This document shows, piece by piece, positions 17,443 through 25,702 of a stretch of DNA of 59,279 nucleotides. Position 1 is the first letter of the stretch. Every line of letters starts with the position of its first letter. Where the stretch lies: the NCBI GenBank assembly GCA_934718155.1, contig CAKUZF010000016.1:1-59279 (forward strand). Reading direction: 5' to 3'. The notes below the pieces were generated by a model that did not search any database, was not told the origin of the DNA, and was given only the letters and a program-made list of their open reading frames with translations. The translations under genes were made by a program, and so were the position numbers. The DNA is from an uncultured Parabacteroides sp. GTDB taxonomy: Bacteria; Bacteroidota; Bacteroidia; Bacteroidales; Tannerellaceae.

Positions 17443-18312
17443 TTACAAAGCACGGGCTATAAGTATGCCTTTGCAACTTTTTATCGCCTCGGCGTAGTTC
17501 TGCAACGTGCGTTTCTCCACGACCACTTTCATGGCCGATGAGGAGGCGTGGATGAAGCTGAGCTGGTTGTTTTGCCAGTGAGCCAAGGCCACGTGCGTCA
17601 CGTCGAGCCCCTTGATGGAGGTGACGAAGCAGAGGATGTCGCCATCCTGAATGCCTGCCGAGCGTGCGTCGATCTGCGCCGTTGGCAGGTAGAAGTGAGG
17701 TCGCTCGTTGATTTCCTGTTCCTTCCGCTGCATCTTTTGCGTCAGTTCCGGATGGCCTTTCAGCTGCTTGTAGCTGTCGGGGTGGGTCGAGATGAAGGAG
17801 AGCTGCAGGGGCAGCGACTCGCCACCGATGGCCTGGGCTATGTCTTTCGTGATGCCTTTGCGCTCATTCTCATAAAACCAGTCTGCCATGTAGTGCAAGC
17901 GGTCGGTGTAGTCGGCGATTGTGCCCTTTCGGTAGCGTAGCTCTTGTAGCTTGTCGCAATAGGTGGCGAAGGTGGGCTGCTCGCTTTTCAAGGTGCGACA
18001 CAGGGCCAAGGCGCTCTCCATGAAGGTGGTGCAGTCCAGTTCTCGCAAGTTGACCACCAGTCCTTCTGGCTCCATCTCCAAGGTCGAGGCCACATAGGGC
18101 GTCCCTTCGAAGAAGAGAGCCGTTTGCAGCATCAGTTCGCCCATGGGGAGGTCGCGCTTTGGCAGCATCTGCTCGACGTAACGTTGGAAAATAGCCTCGT
18201 CTTCGGGCGTGTGATACAGGATGCGTCCAGACTGCTGGGCGTATACGATTTGGGTCACTGTCAATAGCAGGCAAAGGAAAATTCCCTTCGCAAAGATCTT
18301 CATTCTATTCAT
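17443..18312 (-). CDS. DUF1460 / N-acetylmuramoyl-L-alanine amidase-like exported protein
   Basis: A 289-residue protein with a Sec signal peptide (residues 1-25, ending VYAQ). The mature part fits DUF1460, an NlpC/P60-like cysteine hydrolase fold in Bacteroidetes. The segment LFFEGTPYVASTLE is followed by NLRELDCTTFMES, where Cys94 is the likely nucleophile, and by VTHVALAHW, which supplies the likely His. Families of this type cleave peptidoglycan or its recycled peptides; specificity here is inferred. The start overlaps the uvrB stop by 4 bases (ATGA), so translation is coupled to uvrB, which is functionally unexpected. Confidence 0.78.
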   Translation of the reverse strand: MNRMKIFAKGIFLCLLLTVTQIVYAQQSGRILYHTPEDEAIFQRYVEQMLPKRDLPMGELMLQTALFFEGTPYVASTLEMEPEGLVVNLRELDCTTFMESALALCRTLKSEQPTFATYCDKLQELRYRKGTIADYTDRLHYMADWFYENERKGITKDIAQAIGGESLPLQLSFISTHPDSYKQLKGHPELTQKMQRKEQEINERPHFYLPTAQIDARSAGIQDGDILCFVTSIKGLDVTHVALAHWQNNQLSFIHASSSAMKVVVEKRTLQNYAEAIKSCKGILIARAL

Positions 18313-20330
18313 GATTGCTGGTTTTTGAGTATTTCTTCCAGTTTGATCAGCTCGTCGCGGTATTGGGCCGCTTCGATGAAGTCTAATTTCTTGGCCGCTT
18401 CGGTCATCAGCTTGCGTGTGCGCTCGATGCTCTTCTCCAGCTGCGCCTTCGACATGTATTGCACCACGGGATCGGCCGCCAGCGAGGGTTCGGGCTCGAT
18501 GTAGGCGTATGGCTCTGCGGTGGCTTGCTTCTCCGTGAGGAGCGAGACGCTGTTCTTTATCACCTGTCTCGGTGTGATTCCATGCGCCTCGTTGTAAGCC
18601 ATTTGTTTCTCGCGACGACGGTTGGTCTCATCCATGGTTTGCCGCATGCTGTCGGTTATCTTGTCGCCATAGAAGATCACCTTGCCGTTCACGTTTCGGG
18701 CGGCGCGTCCGGCCGTTTGCGTCAGTGAGCGGTGTGAGCGCAGGAATCCCTCCTTGTCTGCGTCGATGATGGCCACGAGCGACACCTCGGGCAGGTCTAA
18801 GCCCTCGCGCAGCAGGTTTACGCCGACCAGCACGTCATACAGCCCCTTGCGCAGGTCGTCCATGATTTGGATGCGTTCGAGTGTATCTACGTCGCTGTGG
18901 ATGTAGTTGCAACGCACGCCCATGCGGCCGAGGTAGTCGGTCAGCTCTTCGGCCATGCGTTTGGTGAGGGTAGTAACCAAGACCCGCTCGTCGCGCTCAG
19001 CTCGCTGCCTGATCTCTTCCAGCAGGTCGTCAATTTGGTTCAGCGAAGGGCGCACCTCGATCAGGGGGTCGAGCAGCCCGGTGGGGCGGATTACCTGTTC
19101 CACGACGACGCCTTCGCTCTTCTTCAGTTCGTAGTCGGCCGGTGTGGCGCTGACGTAGATGGCCAGCGGTGTGAGCGCTTCGAACTCTTCGAACATGAGG
19201 GGGCGGTTGTCCATGGCAGCTGGCAGGCGGAAGCCATACTCCACGAGGTTCTTCTTGCGGGCGAGGTCGCCTCCATACATGGCTCGGATTTGCGGGATGG
19301 TGACGTGGCTCTCATCTACTACCAGCAGGAAATCTTTCGGAAAATAATCCAGTAGGCAGAAGGGGCGTTCGCCAGCCGCTCGTCCGTCGAAGTAGCGGGA
19401 GTAGTTCTCGATGCCCGAGCAATGGCCCAATTCGCGAATCATCTCCAGGTCGTAGCTAACGCGCTCGTACAGCCGCTTGGCCTCGAAGGGTTTGCCAATC
19501 TCTTTCAGGAAGTTCACCTGCGTGCCCAAATCCACGTCGATCTGCCCAATTGCTTGGTTGATGCGCTCTTGCGTGGTGACGAAAAGATTCGTGGGGTAGA
19601 TGTTGAGCTCCTCCTGCTCGTCGATTTCCTCGCCTGTCTGTGGGTCGAACGACGAGATGCGGTCTATCTCATCATCCCAAAATTCGATGCGGTAAGCCAC
19701 GCCCTCGAAGGTCTCGATGGCGGGGAAAATATCCACCGTGTCGCCGTTCGCCCGGAAGCAGCCCCGTCCGAAGTCGAGCTTGTTGTTGATGTAGAGCGCA
19801 TCCACGAACCGACGCAACAGCTCGTCGCGGTCGATGCGCATTCCTTTCTCGATGTGGGTCACTTTCGCCGCGAAGGCCGTGGGATCGGCCATACCGTAGA
19901 GGCACGAGACCGACGAGACGACGATAACGTCTTTTCTGCCCGAGAGCAGCGAGGCGGTGGCACGCAGTCGGAGCTTGTCGATCTCCTCGTTGATGGCCAA
20001 GTCTTTCTCGATGTAGGTGTCGGTCTGCGGCAGGTAGGCCTCGGGCTGGTAGTAGTCGTAGTAGGAGACGAAGTACTCCACAGCGTTGTTGGGGAAGAAC
20101 GCCTTGAACTCGCTGTAGAGCTGCGCCGCCAGCGTTTTGTTGTGGCTTAGGATCAGCGTCGGGCGCTGCACCTGCTGCACGACGTTGGCGATCGTGAATG
20201 TCTTTCCCGATCCAGTGACGCCCAGCAAGGTTTGAAAGGGAACGCCTTGTTGTATTCCCTCTGTCAGGGCGGCGATTGCTTCCGGCTGATCGCCCGTAGG
20301 GCTGAATGTTGAGGTTAGCTCGAATGCCAT
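18309..20330 (-). CDS. uvrB: Excinuclease ABC subunit B
   Basis: A 673-residue DNA repair helicase-like protein that verifies damage after UvrA loading and recruits UvrC. Walker A is GVTGSGKT (residues 37-44). The damage-probing beta hairpin is in YFVSYYDYYQPEAYLPQTDTYIEKD. DESH, SATPADYEL, the helicase motif around VGVNLLREGLDLPEV, and QTAGRAARN are all present. A C-terminal UVR motif follows (FIEAAQYRDELIKLE). The length is normal. It lies 28 bases after the DUF5916 gene on the same strand and overlaps the DUF1460 gene. Confidence 0.97.
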   Translation of the reverse strand: MAFELTSTFSPTGDQPEAIAALTEGIQQGVPFQTLLGVTGSGKTFTIANVVQQVQRPTLILSHNKTLAAQLYSEFKAFFPNNAVEYFVSYYDYYQPEAYLPQTDTYIEKDLAINEEIDKLRLRATASLLSGRKDVIVVSSVSCLYGMADPTAFAAKVTHIEKGMRIDRDELLRRFVDALYINNKLDFGRGCFRANGDTVDIFPAIETFEGVAYRIEFWDDEIDRISSFDPQTGEEIDEQEELNIYPTNLFVTTQERINQAIGQIDVDLGTQVNFLKEIGKPFEAKRLYERVSYDLEMIRELGHCSGIENYSRYFDGRAAGERPFCLLDYFPKDFLLVVDESHVTIPQIRAMYGGDLARKKNLVEYGFRLPAAMDNRPLMFEEFEALTPLAIYVSATPADYELKKSEGVVVEQVIRPTGLLDPLIEVRPSLNQIDDLLEEIRQRAERDERVLVTTLTKRMAEELTDYLGRMGVRCNYIHSDVDTLERIQIMDDLRKGLYDVLVGVNLLREGLDLPEVSLVAIIDADKEGFLRSHRSLTQTAGRAARNVNGKVIFYGDKITDSMRQTMDETNRRREKQMAYNEAHGITPRQVIKNSVSLLTEKQATAEPYAYIEPEPSLAADPVVQYMSKAQLEKSIERTRKLMTEAAKKLDFIEAAQYRDELIKLEEILKNQQS

Positions 20331-20358
20331 GCTGCTTGATTCGTTCTATTATTTATGA

Positions 20359-23019
20359 TTACAAGTTAAACCAATAATTCATTTTCAACATGAGTGTGTT
20401 GGTGGCGGGCAGGTCCCACATGCGGTCGAGGTTGTGGCCCCAGCCCGACTTGTACCAATTGTCGCGGTTGGACATTTGGTGCTCCCAAACCAGGTAGATG
20501 GTCGAGCCCCTGAGGTACTCCCAGCGCACGACCAGGTTGCTGCGAAACTCGTTGAAGCTGAAGTTGGGGTTCTTGAAGCGGTAGCGTCCGTCGCCGAAAT
20601 GGCCTGTGTAATAGCCGTCGGCCAGTTGCAGGTCGGCGAGGGGTTCTGAGCGTTTCTCGAACTGGTGCGACTTGGTGTCGGTTGCCATGCGGAAATCGTC
20701 GTACTTGCCAATCGAGGTGAAGGGCGAGCCGTAGAACTGGATGGAGATGTCGGGCGTGACGTTCACTTGCATCTTCAGCGTCAATCCGTAAGTCTTCTGC
20801 TTTAGGTGTCCCAGCACGTATTGCTGATCGGAGGGCGTGTGGCCTGCCGGCTCCTTGCTCACTGTGCTGACATACTGCATCTTGTCGTTGTTCCAGGCGT
20901 AGTTGAGCTGGCCTGAGAAGAAGACGTGGTTGCCCATGCGAAGTGTCAGCATAGGCGAGATGGTGTTGAAGCGGTTGCCTTCGAAGTTGTGGTCGCCCTC
21001 GTACTGCAGCGTGAACATAGCTCGTTTCGCCTTGTCGGTGTTCACCTTCACAGAGGTGAGGAAGTAGGAGCCGAAGCGCACGTCGGGGCCACCACGCAGC
21101 AAGCGGCTGTCGAGCCAGTTCCATCCGAACGTTTCCTTCACGTCCCATTCCATGCGGTTGAGCAGCATGCTCTGCCAGCGTGCGGAGGCGTTGTTGCTCG
21201 TGGCCGTTTTGCCGTAGTTCCACATGTTCTTTTGCTGGAGGGTCAAGGTGTTGGAGCGGAACTGCTTCCACACGTTGGTGTGCTTGAAGACAACCTCGGT
21301 CAGCATCTGCATGTAGTCGGCCTCCTTCATGTAGCCCATGTCGTTCAGGTCGAATCCGGGCGAAGACCAACTGAAGGTCTCGCTGAAGTTCCACTTGGCG
21401 TTGCCCTTACGGCCCACTTTCACGTAGCCGCCCGTTCCGGTTAGCGAGTTGCGGGTTGGGTCGACACCCAGGTAGTCTTGCGAGGAGGCACGCTGGTAAT
21501 AATGCGTAGCGCTGCGTTGCAGTTGCTCGATCGCCTTTTGGCTGCCATGAAGCGAACTGAGCATTCCCTTCATGTCGATGTAATAGAGCCGGTTGTGGAA
21601 GTATTGCGTGAAGTCGATGCCCGCCGTGATGGCGTTGCGCACCATGAGGTCTTCCAGGTGTGGCTCGTCGAGCGAGCGGTTCACGGAGGTTAGCATGCCG
21701 CCCAGCAAGGTGTTGCCTCGCCAGTTTTTCTGCACACGTGCTACGGTGTAGTTGGTCAGCGGCTCCACCCGCTCCTTGCTCTCGGCTCCGCCACGCGTCA
21801 CCTTTGCGGTCGAACGGGCCGTTACGCTTTCCACCACGCCGATGGTCAAGCCTCGCTTGTTCGTTCCCGTCAGCTTCAGAGCACCGATGATGGGCACGTT
21901 CTCCTTGCTCTCGGCGAAGCTGTTCTCATTGTCGATGCCTTGCGGCGTATAAGTTGGCGTAGCGCCGATGCGTCGGGTGTAGAACATCTTGTCGTTGTCG
22001 TTGGCAAAGTCGAGGATGTGCTTACCCTCCAGGAAGAAGGGACGTTTCTCCTCGTAGAAGGTCTCGTAGGCAGTCAGGTTCATCACCGAGGGGTCCAGCT
22101 CCACCTGTCCGTAGTCGGGGTTGACCGTCATGTCGAGCGTGAAGTCGGAGAGGGCGAACTTAGCGTCGAATCCCACGTTGCCTTTCCAGCTGTTTCCCTT
22201 TTGGTAGGGGCTGCCGGCCACTTTGGGCTCATGCCTGTATTTCCCCATCACGTAGGGTAGAAACTCGATGCCTTTAGGTTTGGGCAGGTCGTTCATGCCT
22301 TCCATGTTGCCAAACGAGAAGACATGGCCGTTGTTCTTCAGCGGAATCATGCTCCAGTTCTGAACCTCGTTGTTGCGTCGGATGATGCGTCGGATGTGCA
22401 ATCCCCAGGAGCCGTCTTCGTTCTGCTGATTATAACGCAGCTGGCTGAAGGGGATGCGCAGCTCGGCCGTCCAGCTGGAGTCGGCCTTGTTGATGTGGGT
22501 GCGTCCCTCCCAGACGGCGTTCCAGCTCTTGTTCACCTCCAGCTTGTCGGTCACGATCAGGTCGGTCTGGTTGCCGCCCAGATTGAGGTTGAACTCCGGA
22601 GCGGCCCGGAAGTCGTGGTAGGTATCGAAGGCGATGCTGACAAGGTCGCCCAGGCTGTTGTCGTCACGGTTGCCAATGAAGCGGTTCAGCTGGTCGGGGT
22701 GAGCGTCTTTACAGTAGATACCTATATAAATGTAGCGATCGTCGTAGAAGAGTTTCGCTCGGGTGGGCGAGAGGGTTGCCTCTCGCTCGTAGGGTTGCAC
22801 CTGCACAAAGTCGGCTGTCCATGAGCCTTGCTTTGTCCAAAAGTCTTCGTCAAGCCGGCCGTCGATGGTTGGTTTGATGCCTGATACCTTCTGGATGGTA
22901 TATGTTCGTTTGTAGGCCTCCTCGAAGGGCAAGACTCTATTCGTGTCCTGCCCCAGTGCGGAGGTATGCGTCTGCCCGGCGAGGCAGACTGCCATTATAA
23001 TCGATTGTATAGCTTTCAT
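20359..23019 (-). CDS. DUF5916 outer-membrane protein with CBM9-like domain
   Basis: An 886-residue exported protein. After a signal peptide (about residues 1-23) comes a carbohydrate-binding family 9-like beta sandwich, about 45-230, with IDGRLDEDFW, LFYDDRYIYIGIYCKD and WTAELRIPFSQLRY. The rest, about 240-886, matches DUF5916, a predicted outer-membrane beta barrel: alternating aromatic strands such as FDAKFALSDFTLDMTVNPDYGQVELDPSVMNLT, FYEEKRPFFLEGKHIL, and a final strand ending in MNYWFNL with a terminal aromatic. The function of the family is not established; a ligand-binding or transport role at the outer membrane is the inference. It follows the S9 peptidase by 63 bases, and similar peptidase plus DUF5916 pairing suggests envelope peptide handling. 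Confidence 0.8.
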   Translation of the reverse strand: MKAIQSIIMAVCLAGQTHTSALGQDTNRVLPFEEAYKRTYTIQKVSGIKPTIDGRLDEDFWTKQGSWTADFVQVQPYEREATLSPTRAKLFYDDRYIYIGIYCKDAHPDQLNRFIGNRDDNSLGDLVSIAFDTYHDFRAAPEFNLNLGGNQTDLIVTDKLEVNKSWNAVWEGRTHINKADSSWTAELRIPFSQLRYNQQNEDGSWGLHIRRIIRRNNEVQNWSMIPLKNNGHVFSFGNMEGMNDLPKPKGIEFLPYVMGKYRHEPKVAGSPYQKGNSWKGNVGFDAKFALSDFTLDMTVNPDYGQVELDPSVMNLTAYETFYEEKRPFFLEGKHILDFANDNDKMFYTRRIGATPTYTPQGIDNENSFAESKENVPIIGALKLTGTNKRGLTIGVVESVTARSTAKVTRGGAESKERVEPLTNYTVARVQKNWRGNTLLGGMLTSVNRSLDEPHLEDLMVRNAITAGIDFTQYFHNRLYYIDMKGMLSSLHGSQKAIEQLQRSATHYYQRASSQDYLGVDPTRNSLTGTGGYVKVGRKGNAKWNFSETFSWSSPGFDLNDMGYMKEADYMQMLTEVVFKHTNVWKQFRSNTLTLQQKNMWNYGKTATSNNASARWQSMLLNRMEWDVKETFGWNWLDSRLLRGGPDVRFGSYFLTSVKVNTDKAKRAMFTLQYEGDHNFEGNRFNTISPMLTLRMGNHVFFSGQLNYAWNNDKMQYVSTVSKEPAGHTPSDQQYVLGHLKQKTYGLTLKMQVNVTPDISIQFYGSPFTSIGKYDDFRMATDTKSHQFEKRSEPLADLQLADGYYTGHFGDGRYRFKNPNFSFNEFRSNLVVRWEYLRGSTIYLVWEHQMSNRDNWYKSGWGHNLDRMWDLPATNTLMLKMNYWFNL

Positions 23020-23082
23020 GTTCTATCCAGACAGTGTGTAGGTGCAACAATGGCGCGCATGAGCGCATTTCCTTATGCCGCC

Positions 23083-25530
23083 TCAGAGCGACTTCGGTGC
23101 GTACATCGAGTTCCACCAAGCGGGGTCGTCTTGCAGCCACTTGGCGAACCAGGCGAAGATCGTGGCCTGCCAGCGGATGCGCTTGTCGTAGTCTAAGATG
23201 TGGTGGTCTTGGTCTTTCACGAGCACCATCGCCGTCTCGCGGCCCAGCAGTTTCAAGGCGGTGAACATCTGGATGCTCTCGCCAACGGGCACATTGTGGT
23301 CGGCGTCGCCATGCACGAAGAGCAGCGGCGTGTGGATCTTGTCGGCGTTGTAGAGCGGACTGTGGTCCACGTAGAGCTCCTTGTTCTTCCACGGGTAGCT
23401 GTTGGCCATGGAGACCTCGCTGTAGGAGTAGCCCCAGTAGCCCTCGCCCCAGTAGCTGGTGTGGTCGCTGATGCCGGCGTGCGAGATGGCTGCGGCGAAG
23501 AGGTCGGTCTTCGTCTGCAAATACTGCGTCATGAAGCCGCCGTAGGAGGCGCCGATGCAACCAATCTTCTTGGCGTTGACGTAGGGGTGCGTCTCGCAGA
23601 AGCGGCGTGTGCCCTCGATGATGTCGTCGGCCACGTAGTCGCCGGCCGTGTTCACGTGGCGTGCCGAGAACTCCTGTCCGAAGCCGATCGCTCCGCTGGG
23701 CTCGATGACATACACCACATAGCCCAAGGCTGCGTAGGCGTGATGCGGATAGCGACCCTCAAAGTTGCGGCTTGTCGGGGTGCAACCGCCGTAATAGTTC
23801 ACGATGAGCGGATATTTCTTGTTCGCGTCGAAATGGGGCGGCAGGTAATAGCGGCCGCAAATCGTGTCGCCTCGTGAGTTCACGAAGTCCCAGGCTCCGG
23901 TCTCTCCAAAGTCGATGCCTTCCATCTGCTCGGCGAAGAGGTCGCGCACTTTATTCAGTTTCTTCGTTTTCGTGTTGAAGGTGTAGAGTCGCTCTGCGTT
24001 AGCGGCACTCTCGCCGTAACAAACCATCTGCGGCGCATGGTTGGCCAAGTCGAACGATTTCACCACATCCTCGCCAATCGCAATCTCGTCGATGTGGAAG
24101 TTCTTGCCGTCCATGCGGTAGAGGCTTACGCAGTCGCGGTTCTCGGCCGTGAAGTAGATGTGGCCATCGGCCGTGTTCCAGGCTACGGTGTTCACGCTCG
24201 GGTTGAACTCCTTGGTGAGAGGCGTGATCTGCTTATCGGCGAGGCGCATCAGGTAGAGCTGATGGTCGTAGATGCTCGGAGTTTGTCCCTCCTTCACGTT
24301 TTTGCCGATGCCATTCAGGGTCTCTGGCGAGCCCATCAGCAGCACCTGCTGTCCGTCGGGCGAGAAGGTGGCACGGCTCAGGAATCCGTCCTTCTCCACC
24401 AGACACTCTGCCTCCAGGGTCTGCACGTCGAGCTTGTAGAGCGACGAGAGCGAGGTGGGGCGTGCCGTCAGGCGCTCCACATCTGTCATGAAGAGCACGT
24501 AGCGACCGTCTTGCGAGATGTCGTTGGCCCAAACGTCGTGATAGCCGAAGGTCAGCGGCTGCATCAAGCCCGAAGCCAAGTCGTATTTAGCCAGGTAGCT
24601 GCGTGTGCGCCAGCCTGGTTGGCGGTCTTTGGGCACGATCACCTCATAGATGTCTTCCCGCTCCGCAGGTCCATCCTGTGTCAAGGTGTAGAGCAGGTAG
24701 TCCTCAGTAGGAGCCCATTGGAAGCGGCCCTCCGGAAGTTTCTCCACGGCGACAGTCTCTACGCCCGTGGCGGGATCTACCGTGATCAGCTGCTTGCCGT
24801 CCACACCATTGCGTGTGTAGTAGTAGGCCGTGCTCTTGGGCATCCAGCGCAGGTTCTCCGAGCGTTCGGCCAGCACCTTGCCCGTCGCCGCGTCGGTCAC
24901 CTTCGTGATCGTCTCCGACTTGCCGCCCACCTTGTTGGTGCGGAACGAACTGATCAGGTATTTGCCGTCGGCCGAGATGGAGGCGCCGCTCATACGTACG
25001 CCGTGCAGCACGTCGCTCAGCGTAAACATGCGCTGTCCGTTTGCCTTGATGGTGAGGAGCTGCGAGTGGTCGCTCTCTACGCTCACCTTCGGGGTCTCGG
25101 TTGCGTCGGAGGTGGTTAGGTATTTTATCACGATCTCATGGCTCTTCGGCTCCAGCTTCACGCTGCCCTTGCCCTGTTTCTTGCCGTCTACGAAAAGCTG
25201 GTAGTGCTTCAGACCCTCCACCTTGATCTCTGCCTCGGCAAAGTTGCGGTTCTCCACTTGGAAACTGGCCAAATGGAGCGCATAGCCTGTTGAGCTGCCG
25301 GGCAGGGTGTTGACCGTCTGCTCGCTCTGCTTCAAACCGCCAAACGACAGGGGAGTGTCGAGGAAGCGGTCGGCAGTGAAAGCCTTCGAGTTTACGTCTA
25401 CGTTATCTACTTGATAGGGCGTACGGAGGGCGTACGGTCCGGCATACTGGAATGCGTTTACGGGGAGCGTGTCGGCCTGTGCCCACATGCTGCATCCTAA
25501 AGCCAATGCGATGATTATGTTCTTCTTCAT
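23083..25530 (-). CDS. S9 family prolyl oligopeptidase-like exported peptidase
   Basis: An 815-residue serine peptidase with a Sec signal peptide (residues 1-19, ending MWAQA). The middle holds a beta propeller with WD40-like PD40 repeats (for example ISQDGRYVLFMTD, SRATFSPDGQQVLLMGS). The C-terminal alpha/beta hydrolase, about 560-815, has Ser662 in GASYGGF, the Asp in HGDADHNVP and the His in DQDHHILDYDKR. It is related to, but distinct from, the DPP IV at 3872. The oligopeptide specificity is not readable. It is probably the first gene of the unit S9 - DUF5916 - uvrB - DUF1460. Confidence 0.88.
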   Translation of the reverse strand: MKKNIIIALALGCSMWAQADTLPVNAFQYAGPYALRTPYQVDNVDVNSKAFTADRFLDTPLSFGGLKQSEQTVNTLPGSSTGYALHLASFQVENRNFAEAEIKVEGLKHYQLFVDGKKQGKGSVKLEPKSHEIVIKYLTTSDATETPKVSVESDHSQLLTIKANGQRMFTLSDVLHGVRMSGASISADGKYLISSFRTNKVGGKSETITKVTDAATGKVLAERSENLRWMPKSTAYYYTRNGVDGKQLITVDPATGVETVAVEKLPEGRFQWAPTEDYLLYTLTQDGPAEREDIYEVIVPKDRQPGWRTRSYLAKYDLASGLMQPLTFGYHDVWANDISQDGRYVLFMTDVERLTARPTSLSSLYKLDVQTLEAECLVEKDGFLSRATFSPDGQQVLLMGSPETLNGIGKNVKEGQTPSIYDHQLYLMRLADKQITPLTKEFNPSVNTVAWNTADGHIYFTAENRDCVSLYRMDGKNFHIDEIAIGEDVVKSFDLANHAPQMVCYGESAANAERLYTFNTKTKKLNKVRDLFAEQMEGIDFGETGAWDFVNSRGDTICGRYYLPPHFDANKKYPLIVNYYGGCTPTSRNFEGRYPHHAYAALGYVVYVIEPSGAIGFGQEFSARHVNTAGDYVADDIIEGTRRFCETHPYVNAKKIGCIGASYGGFMTQYLQTKTDLFAAAISHAGISDHTSYWGEGYWGYSYSEVSMANSYPWKNKELYVDHSPLYNADKIHTPLLFVHGDADHNVPVGESIQMFTALKLLGRETAMVLVKDQDHHILDYDKRIRWQATIFAWFAKWLQDDPAWWNSMYAPKSL

Positions 25531-25561
25531 GTGTATTGATATTGTCTGTTTATTTATGCAG

Positions 25562-25622
25562 CAAAATTACTAATAAATTTTGTAAAACAGCCATTGTCTC
25601 CGCGGTAGTTTCGCCATTGTCT
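25562..25622 (-). promoter_or_regulatory. Promoter region of the S9 peptidase operon with direct repeat
   Basis: TAATTTTG on the minus strand (25569-25562) is a good -7 element, about 31 bases before the ATG. Upstream, the 10-base word GCCATTGTCT occurs twice (25590-25599 and 25613-25622, given on the plus strand), 23 bases apart. Such spacing near a promoter fits a regulator bound on one face of the helix. Confidence 0.4.
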
Positions 25623-25702
25623 TCATAATGTTGATGGTAAACGGGCTGCGGATCGTGCGCAGCCGAGCCGTCGCTTTTCCAACGCATTAGTCAGCCATTT
25701 GG

